Source of the DNA: a virus
Virus record (IMG/VR): IMGVR_UViG_3300020202_000119
Coordinates: 1 to 43,642 of that record
Reading direction: 5' to 3' (one strand)
DNA length: 43,642 nt
Shown here one piece after another: positions 38,687 through 43,642 of the stretch (positions are counted from its first letter, which is position 1; the number at the start of each line of letters is the position of its first letter). The notes beneath the pieces are model-generated. The model saw only the letters and a list, made by a program, of their open reading frames with translations. It was not told the DNA's origin and did not search any database. Position numbers and translations under genes: made by a program.

Positions 38687-39237
38687 ACATTAAACCCGAT
38701 GATAGAGTGCGAGTGTATACGATACCAATGGGCTGTACATGTATGCATGAAGAGAAGCCAGTGGAGCCAAACACCGAACCGAACGATGAGATAAAGATCG
38801 GTGATATGGTTCAAATACTTGGCCCCCAAGATGAGCATTGGGGCAAAATTGGTTTAGTTAAGGATATTAATTTTTGTTCGAGAACTTGGGGATCATTAGT
38901 ATTAGTGGAAAATGTCGCTGTGCCTTTGAGCCATGTAAAGAAAGTATCACTTGATCAACCAGCCACTGACCCCGACGCTACCTTCTGGGCCGCACACAAT
39001 GAATCTGTAGCGCGCCGCATGGATTGTACTGGGAAGTACGGGCAGGATAGACGGGGGATGCTGCCGAAGAGGGGTATTGAATACGAAATAACTCACTCAG
39101 ACGAGATGGGCATGATAGCCTGTCTTCACAAAGACGATAACTACAGCATGCGTAAAAAACAACTCGTTGCGCTGCAACGGAAAATCGCGGAGTACGAGCG
39201 GAGGTATGGGAAACCAGATGAAAATCGCAATGATTAA
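38683..39237 (+). CDS. Hypothetical protein with a KOW-like segment, 184 aa
   Basis: ATGA overlap with the helicase gene; ribosome site GGAGG. Residues 36-80 (IKIGDMVQILGPQDEHWGKI, then GLVKDI and LVLVENVAVPLSHVKKV) read as a KOW/SH3-like beta barrel. The C-terminal part is charged and ends with an Arg/Tyr-rich helix (RKIAEYERRYGKP). Two Cys near residues 18-20 (MGCTCM) may bind metal. Function unknown. Confidence 0.6.
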   Translation: MNIKPDDRVRVYTIPMGCTCMHEEKPVEPNTEPNDEIKIGDMVQILGPQDEHWGKIGLVKDINFCSRTWGSLVLVENVAVPLSHVKKVSLDQPATDPDATFWAAHNESVARRMDCTGKYGQDRRGMLPKRGIEYEITHSDEMGMIACLHKDDNYSMRKKQLVALQRKIAEYERRYGKPDENRND

Positions 39238-39529
39238 ATTCGCAGATATCCCTGAGGAACGTTACCCGCCAAACGGATGGCGTTATGTCAGCGGTGACGA
39301 TGAAACTGGGACGCACACAATTATTATTAGCGGTGACGAATTGGTTTGTAGCTGCTGGTTAGACGCCATTGCGCAACGCATAGTGGCCGAACACAACTCG
39401 GTCGAATGGGAGTTGATCTGCTGTAGAGAGATCAATAATAGCCAGCAAGACATTGAGAAAATAAAGTCAGCTCACGACAACGCTGATTATTGGTATCGAT
39501 TGATCGAGATGATTGGAGACGCGGAGTAA
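39218..39529 (+). CDS. Hypothetical protein, 103 aa
   Basis: The preferred ATG at 39218 (MKIAMIKFADI) lies in the end of the previous gene; a GGAGG 13 bases upstream is distant, and an ATG at 39206 is an alternative. Features: YPPNGWRYVSGDDE, a beta hairpin (HTIIISGDELVCSC) and a C-terminal helix (AHDNADYWYRLIEMIG). No family recognised. Confidence 0.6.
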   Translation: MKIAMIKFADIPEERYPPNGWRYVSGDDETGTHTIIISGDELVCSCWLDAIAQRIVAEHNSVEWELICCREINNSQQDIEKIKSAHDNADYWYRLIEMIGDAE

Positions 39530-39530
39530 T

Positions 39531-40100
39531 ATGGGTATCGACGCAATAATGCTGCTAGAGCTCAAATCCAAAAGAACGCCAGATGAGATCGAAAGTGTCA
39601 GATATCAAATGTGTGAAGCATTTGGCCATGGACACTTTTTTCAGGATCGGGAACTAAATCACAGGGCTCTGGAAATTGTCGATCCTAAGCCCTATGGTAT
39701 AAAAAGCAGCCATGCTTTTTTAGAGGTCAACCTATGGACCAGATACTACGGTATCGGCTATGAACGCGGCAACTTTCCTTTTATTTACACCTTGGCTATA
39801 TATCTAGAAAGAAAATTGTCACCATGCAACGTCTACTATGGCGGCGATCATACCTATATCGTAGAGCTTTTTGACACAAGTAAAAGAGATGACTTGATGA
39901 AGCATTTCGTCAAGGTCGGTCGCAGGCCATACCGCCGCCATGTAATTGCTCCTATATGTACATTCTGCAATGCGCATCCGACTCTCCTCGAGCGTGGTGG
40001 CAGCTATGAATCTGTATATTGCCCCGGTTGTGGCTTGTCAGAGGAGACTCGTGATGGTGGTATTTCTTGGAAGGTAATAGATGATACCATACCCCGCTGA
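39531..40100 (+). CDS. Hypothetical protein with a C-terminal zinc ribbon, 189 aa
   Basis: The ATG at 39531 follows GGAG by four bases. The N-terminal 130 residues are a mixed domain (MGIDAIMLLELKSKRTPDEI, WTRYYGIGYERGNFPF, then YYGGDHTYIVELFD), the C-terminus a zinc ribbon (CTFCNAHP at about 148, YCPGCGL at about 168). I recall similar phage proteins with unknown role. Overlaps the next gene by 20 bases. Confidence 0.65.
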   Translation: MGIDAIMLLELKSKRTPDEIESVRYQMCEAFGHGHFFQDRELNHRALEIVDPKPYGIKSSHAFLEVNLWTRYYGIGYERGNFPFIYTLAIYLERKLSPCNVYYGGDHTYIVELFDTSKRDDLMKHFVKVGRRPYRRHVIAPICTFCNAHPTLLERGGSYESVYCPGCGLSEETRDGGISWKVIDDTIPR

Positions 40101-40542
40101 ATGGCCACGGCGATACAATGCCAGTACTCAACCATGCGACATGCTGGTCGGTCCATGTGTTTGCGGTGCGTGGCACAAACTGGAGGATTGGTACGTGGGC
40201 AAAAATAAAAAGAAACCAATGCGAGTAGCTACACGAAAGCGTAGGTCCCCACTGGAATACCTCGATGCACTGCAGGACAAAGTCGAACTGCATGAGGACG
40301 TTGGCCGGATTGCGAAGAGTATTAGACCCAACAAGAAAAGGAGAAGGCGAATAGCTAAGAAAGAAAAACCAATGCGAGTAGTATACGGACGGCCAGTGTA
40401 CCCAATGAGTGGTGTCCCGGAATGGGCCAAACATCCTGACGGGTGCAATACTGTGGAGGAGCGTTTGCAGTCAATAGAGGAGCGATTGGATAGGATTGAA
40501 ATGCGTATCGAGCGGCGTGGACAGCGACACGCACGCAAATAG
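40081..40542 (+). CDS. Basic hypothetical protein with a repeated KKPMRV motif, 153 aa
   Basis: Starts inside the previous gene after GGAAGG. A Cys motif (CDMLVGPCVCGAWHK, about 19-33) opens the protein; then two similar segments, KKPMRVATRKRR (about 44) and EKPMRVVYGRPVY (about 95), flank a helix and a strongly basic patch (KKRRRRIAKKE). The C-terminus is a charged helix (EERLQSIEERLDRIEMRIER), probably a coiled coil. Looks like a nucleic-acid-binding protein; no family recognised. Confidence 0.55.
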   Translation: MIPYPAEWPRRYNASTQPCDMLVGPCVCGAWHKLEDWYVGKNKKKPMRVATRKRRSPLEYLDALQDKVELHEDVGRIAKSIRPNKKRRRRIAKKEKPMRVVYGRPVYPMSGVPEWAKHPDGCNTVEERLQSIEERLDRIEMRIERRGQRHARK

Positions 40543-40568
40543 CCCAGAGCTACTGTGAGGCTACAACA

Positions 40569-40877
40569 ATGAACGTCTATTTTAAGCATCCCAAAAAGCC
40601 TGCATTGCGTGTTGATTTGTACAAAGCCGGAAAATGTCCGTACTGCAAATGGGGGATCTTGTTCGCCGCTCGAGGAGCTGTGTGTAAAGTTTGTCGCGCA
40701 AAGATTGTAAGAGTCGTCCTTTCGCCAATTGAAAAAGCCGCCGATAAAATGGAAAAACGCTTTTGGACGATGAAAAGAAGATCCACTAACTCTAGTGGTG
40801 TTGAATATTGGATTGCAACAGGTATCGGACCCTTCGTAAGGCCGAAAAACAGGTATCAGAGCTACCACAATGGCTAA
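40569..40877 (+). CDS. Small zinc-ribbon protein, 102 aa
   Basis: CPYCKWG (about 23-29) and CKVCRAK (about 39-45) form a compact zinc ribbon in the first half; the second half is basic (KMEKRFWTMKRRS) and ends in a Tyr/Arg-rich tail. The ribosome site is weak (GTGAGG). Possibly nucleic-acid-binding; function unknown. Confidence 0.6.
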   Translation: MNVYFKHPKKPALRVDLYKAGKCPYCKWGILFAARGAVCKVCRAKIVRVVLSPIEKAADKMEKRFWTMKRRSTNSSGVEYWIATGIGPFVRPKNRYQSYHNG

Positions 40878-40906
40878 GAATCAAAAAGTAATGAGCTGGA
40901 GAAACA

Positions 40907-41212
40907 ATGAAAAACTATCGTAAGCAGGATGGGTGCCGTAACTGCAAGTATGTATTCGCATGGCGCGAATACGACGACGAAACCATGTACTATTGTACAT
41001 TTGGCGCGCCCAAGCGGCCTCCGTGTCTATCTTATTTGATGGGTGAAATACCATACAAGGTATTTGACTACGAGGCGAGCGAAAGGGCCAGTAGAGAATG
41101 GCGCGAATGGTCTAACGGTAGGATGGTATCACGGGAAGGGGTATGTGACCATTGGGAGAAACAGAATGACAATACCACCGATACCACCGAATCACCCGAG
41201 ATTCAGAACTAA
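40907..41212 (+). CDS. Cys-rich hypothetical protein, 101 aa
   Basis: GCRNCKY (9-15), YYCTFG (about 29) and GVCDHW (about 79) supply enough Cys/His for one metal site. A Trp/Arg-rich helix lies in the middle (ERASREWREWSNG) and the tail is Thr/Asp-rich (NDNTTDTTESPE). Ribosome site GGAG before the ATG. Common type among phage early genes, function unknown. Confidence 0.6.
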   Translation: MKNYRKQDGCRNCKYVFAWREYDDETMYYCTFGAPKRPPCLSYLMGEIPYKVFDYEASERASREWREWSNGRMVSREGVCDHWEKQNDNTTDTTESPEIQN

Positions 41213-41417
41213 TGAAGACGGCGCGTACTACTTTGGCCGGGTATGCGACACATGGGGCTGGATTAAGGTTGGTGACAGCATACAAGGTATAAACATAGCC
41301 GAAATGTGTGACCACGCGATTATGGGATGGCTCGATATGATCAATGCGAAAAACATTGATTGGGCTTTCGACAATGCGGTTGCGTGGCGAGAGTACAAAA
41401 AGGAGCATTGCGGATGA
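41166..41417 (+). CDS. Hypothetical protein, 83 aa
   Basis: The ATG at 41166 has GGGAG seven bases before it and lies in the end of the previous gene. The N-terminus is proline-rich (MTIPPIPPNHPRFR), the rest mixed with several Trp (VCDTWGWIKVGDS, IMGWLDMINAKNIDWAF). Soluble and small. No family recognised. Confidence 0.55.
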   Translation: MTIPPIPPNHPRFRTNEDGAYYFGRVCDTWGWIKVGDSIQGINIAEMCDHAIMGWLDMINAKNIDWAFDNAVAWREYKKEHCG

Positions 41418-41500
41418 AATTCAAATGCCAACGGTGCGGTTGCGTAGTCACTCACGATTTGCAGCATGAAATATGGGAAAGGAATCAACGAAGCGAATGA
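41414..41500 (+). CDS. Tiny CxxC protein, 28 aa
   Basis: ATGA overlaps tie this frame to genes on both sides. The product starts MKFKCQRCGCVVTHD, a half zinc ribbon with CQRCGC, and ends in a charged helix (HEIWERNQRSE). It may dimerise around a metal. The coupling on both sides is the main support. Confidence 0.45.
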   Translation: MKFKCQRCGCVVTHDLQHEIWERNQRSE

Positions 41501-41673
41501 AACATTGTTACCATGTCGTTGGATCTTATTTGTCCGGGTTTAGACGCCATTTCGAATATCGAGTGGTGGCGAGCTCTGTTGTTGCGGCTACCAGGGTGGT
41601 TCTAGAGGAGCATCCAAACGCCGATATCACGAGCATCAAACAGGAGTTTGAAGTTGATTTTGTGGGAGAGTAG
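41497..41673 (+). CDS. Hypothetical protein, 58 aa
   Basis: Starts at an ATGA overlap; an in-frame upstream ATG at 41473 would lie inside the tiny CxxC gene. The sequence (HVVGSYLSGFRRHFEYRVVA, ATRVVLEEHPNADI) predicts a strand-helix-strand fold. No family recognised. Confidence 0.5.
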   Translation: MKHCYHVVGSYLSGFRRHFEYRVVASSVVAATRVVLEEHPNADITSIKQEFEVDFVGE

Positions 41674-41675
41674 TA

Positions 41676-41909
41676 ATGGGCGATAGCGACAAATGTAAGC
41701 ACAATCACATGTCACATTCCTGCGTCTACTGTGAGCGCGACATGTTGCGCAAGGACGTTTGCAGATTGCTCAATCTAGCCCATGGTGAAATGTTAAAGCG
41801 AAGTTGCCTGGAAGATGATCTGAGATCGTTGCACCGTTTAGCGACTAGTCAGGAATGGGAGATACTGAAATTAAGTCTAGATGAATTAATTAGCAGAATT
41901 GATGGGTAA
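41676..41909 (+). CDS. Cys/His-containing helical protein, 77 aa
   Basis: GGGAG lies before the ATG. The N-terminus has CKHNHMSHSCVYC (7-19), a likely zinc site, followed by two amphipathic helices (VCRLLNLAHGEMLKR, LKLSLDELISRI). Fits the run of small metal-binding early proteins. Function unknown. Confidence 0.55.
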   Translation: MGDSDKCKHNHMSHSCVYCERDMLRKDVCRLLNLAHGEMLKRSCLEDDLRSLHRLATSQEWEILKLSLDELISRIDG

Positions 41910-41924
41910 CCGAGGAGCAAAGTT

Positions 41925-42302
41925 ATGATTCAAGTTCATGAAGAAGAAAAGTTTTATAATAGTATCATCGCCCAAGATGACGACAATGACTATGAAGAAA
42001 ATGGATATGTCGCTTGTGTTATCGGTAATTGGGCTGCGCTCGCGCATTATGGCCATTGCTCGTGTTATGGTACATGGACCTCTATCACTGGTGGCGATTA
42101 TAGCGGGCGTGGCACAATGCCTCCGGAGTGGGACTGGCAGGGTACCCCAGATGAGTTAGTGGCAATGGCCATTGCTAAGCGGTGTATTACAGTTCCAGAT
42201 CGAACCATCAACGAAAATGACGAAGATTACGACCATCTAAAAAATGTGTACGACCAGATCGTAGAGTGGGATAAATCAGGGCGACCAAAAAGGGAGGAAT
42301 AA
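41925..42302 (+). CDS. Hypothetical protein with an HCSCYGTW motif, 125 aa
   Basis: The central motif HYGHCSCYGTW (about 42-52) is one I recall from uncharacterised phage proteins. The N-terminal 25 residues are acidic (AQDDDNDYEENG). The C-terminal half is charged and helical. It starts behind GAGGAG and its stop directly abuts the MazG-like gene. Possibly a metal-binding enzyme; function unknown. Confidence 0.65.
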   Translation: MIQVHEEEKFYNSIIAQDDDNDYEENGYVACVIGNWAALAHYGHCSCYGTWTSITGGDYSGRGTMPPEWDWQGTPDELVAMAIAKRCITVPDRTINENDEDYDHLKNVYDQIVEWDKSGRPKREE

Positions 42303-42647
42303 ATGTCAGAAAAGTTAGAACAGACACATGCAGAGTGGATCAGTGCAACGGCCAATTGCATCCATATGAATGCCCGTGCCAAGGGCTGGTGGGACACCGA
42401 GCGTAACGACGGCGAGATGATAGCACTCATACACAGCGAACTGTCAGAAGCACTCGAGTATGCACGCAAGGGCAATCCGCCAGATGATAAAGTGCCTGAG
42501 CTATCCGGGGTTGCTGCAGAGCTCGCAGATACAGTCATTCGTATTATGGACCTTTGTGTGGGTAGAGGTATCGATCTTGGTCAAGCCATCGTTCTTAAAC
42601 ACAACTTTAACACAACCCGCGAGTACAAGCATGGAAAGAAGTTCTAG
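42303..42647 (+). CDS. MazG-like nucleoside triphosphate pyrophosphohydrolase, 114 aa
   Basis: The all-alpha NTP-PPase pattern is clear: ALIHSELSEALEYAR (about 40-54) with the E-x-x-E metal site, then ELADTVIRIMDLC (about 73-85) with the E-x-x-D site, and the common ending FNTTREYKHGKKF. Such phage enzymes hydrolyse dNTP or (p)ppGpp-like nucleotides, shaping nucleotide pools. AAAGGGAGG precedes the ATG. Its 3' end overlaps the primase gene by 17 bases. Confidence 0.8.
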   Translation: MSEKLEQTHAEWISATANCIHMNARAKGWWDTERNDGEMIALIHSELSEALEYARKGNPPDDKVPELSGVAAELADTVIRIMDLCVGRGIDLGQAIVLKHNFNTTREYKHGKKF

Positions 42648-43638
42648 GATAGATCTTAACATCGCTCAAAGGTTCTGTGATGTCTTCTCAGTTGGGAAGC
42701 TGACATTCCAGACCTTTGACGATGTCGATGGCCGCAAGAAGCCGCGCTTGACAGACGTCATACACGGCACCTTTGCGGAGAGTAGAGACAGGTTGTCAGA
42801 TTTAAATCATTGTGGTGCGGGTATATTCCTGACTATCAACGAGACAGACCTTCAAGGTCGCAGTGCTGCCAACGTTGTCTCGCTGCGCGCACTGTTCATT
42901 GATATGGATTCCAAGCCTTTACCAGCCAAGTGGCCATTGCAACCAGATGTGATTGTTCAACGTACACAAGTCAGGTGGCATGCGTATTGGTTGCTTGCTC
43001 CAAAGCAGCCACTTGCGAGATTTTCAGAGGCGCAAAAACATTTAGCAAAGTATTACAATTCAGATCCACGCATATCAGATCTCTCACGGGTAATGCGCAT
43101 ACCAGGTTTCCTGCACCAAAAAGATCCAAATAACCCTCAGAAAGTGGAGTTGATTCGGTGCATCAAACCAGATTTCACATGGACGATAGACGAAATTTTA
43201 GAGGCGCATCCAATAGCAGAGGCTCCCAAGGAGCAAGCGGTCCACAGAATTTCCGTACCTCAAAACTCTGATTCGAACCTACGATTATTCCACGCTTGGG
43301 TTAGCAAGGTGGCTCCCGATGTTGTTGAAGGCCAAAGAAACAACAAACTTTTCAACATAGCTGCCGAGGGGGCGGGGCGCGGTATCCCAAAAGACGAAAC
43401 GCTACAAATCTGCATGTCAATCAGAAACGGGTTACCAGAACGTGAGGTAACAGAGCTCGTCAAACAAGCATACTCAAAGGAACGAACAGCCAACATGCCA
43501 GAAACAGAAGAGGTAGAACACTGTCGGTATTTCTTAAGCCCAAGCGTCACCCACAACAACGGGTTTAGCCAGGATTTTCCATGGTCTCAGCATGAACCAG
43601 AGACAGTAACAGATGAGGTAGGTTTCGACGAACTTTAA
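42631..43638 (+). CDS. RepB-type primase (archaeo-eukaryotic primase family), 335 aa
   Basis: The start is ATG 42631; frames further upstream overlap the MazG-like gene. Catalytic pattern of RepB-like primases: ALFIDMD (Asp 91, Asp 93), then VQRTQVRWHAYWLL (His 117), then SRVMRIPGFLHQKD (about 152-165). The C-terminal 130 residues are helical (NNKLFNIAAEGAGRGIPKDE), a common primase C-terminal domain. No helicase domain is fused. It likely primes phage DNA replication. The stop is four bases from the window end. Confidence 0.78.
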   Translation: MERSSRIDLNIAQRFCDVFSVGKLTFQTFDDVDGRKKPRLTDVIHGTFAESRDRLSDLNHCGAGIFLTINETDLQGRSAANVVSLRALFIDMDSKPLPAKWPLQPDVIVQRTQVRWHAYWLLAPKQPLARFSEAQKHLAKYYNSDPRISDLSRVMRIPGFLHQKDPNNPQKVELIRCIKPDFTWTIDEILEAHPIAEAPKEQAVHRISVPQNSDSNLRLFHAWVSKVAPDVVEGQRNNKLFNIAAEGAGRGIPKDETLQICMSIRNGLPEREVTELVKQAYSKERTANMPETEEVEHCRYFLSPSVTHNNGFSQDFPWSQHEPETVTDEVGFDEL

Positions 43639-43642
43639 AATT

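Noticed and set aside
40869-40922. 17-codon ORF starting MAKNQKV
   Set aside because: Too short, and it overlaps the end of one gene and the start of the next without clear coupling.

Overview
The window looks like a nearly complete, probably complete, genome of a temperate podovirus-like tailed phage (or an excised prophage). The virion genes are those of a short-tailed phage: large terminase, portal, scaffold, capsid, adaptor, nozzle-like tail protein, and a run of long ejection-type proteins. No tape measure, sheath or baseplate genes are visible. A tyrosine integrase with a tRNA-derived attachment site and a CI-like/Cro-like switch indicate lysogeny. Lipoprotein and Sec signal peptides, a nested spanin-like lipoprotein and strong GGAG-type ribosome sites point to a Gram-negative host. 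The host genus cannot be named from the sequence alone.

Layout. 1-676 (minus): three small genes behind a consensus-like sigma70 promoter; the first is a ribbon-helix-helix protein. 677-1451: non-coding control region with nested inverted repeats. 1452-4147: packaging genes, closed by a strong terminator at 4252-4294. 4318-10325: portal, scaffold, capsid and adaptor. 10337-14332: structural and exported proteins, then a holin/spanin-like lysis cassette. 14329-22739: host-interaction proteins: a fibre of sixteen 17-residue repeats with a peptidase_S74 chaperone, a glycosyltransferase, a nozzle-like protein, small fibre proteins and a Calx-beta/Kelch protein. 22755-29584: three ejection-type proteins, the last of which carries a GGDEF-like domain. 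29573-31874 (minus): KTSC protein, attP, integrase, repressor. 31875-32106: divergent switch. 32107-43638 (plus): early genes: Cro-like, excisionase-like, RuvC-like, RecT-like, DUF2800 nuclease, ssDNA-binding-like, SF2 helicase, a run of small Cys-rich proteins, a MazG-like pyrophosphohydrolase and a RepB-type primase.

Most plus-strand genes overlap by 1-4 bases (ATGA, TAATG), so they are probably translated as long coupled operons. The ends of the window have no direct repeat. The minus ORF cut by the left edge would meet a stop seven bases after circular joining, and a near-perfect hairpin would form across the join. This favours a circularly permuted or circular genome opened between two convergent genes.

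Most unusual signals: (1) three intergenic arrays of strictly 5-nt-periodic G(G/A)CNN units, 17, 15 and 10 units long, each filling the gap before a recombination-module gene and ending in its Shine-Dalgarno sequence; (2) a GGDEF-type nucleotide-cyclase-like domain inside the 1478-residue ejection-type protein; (3) an attP core that is the 5' half, not the 3' half, of a CAT-anticodon tRNA and supplies the integrase stop codon; (4) a Calx-beta plus six-Kelch protein; (5) late-operon proteins with Sec signal peptides and no recognisable endolysin.
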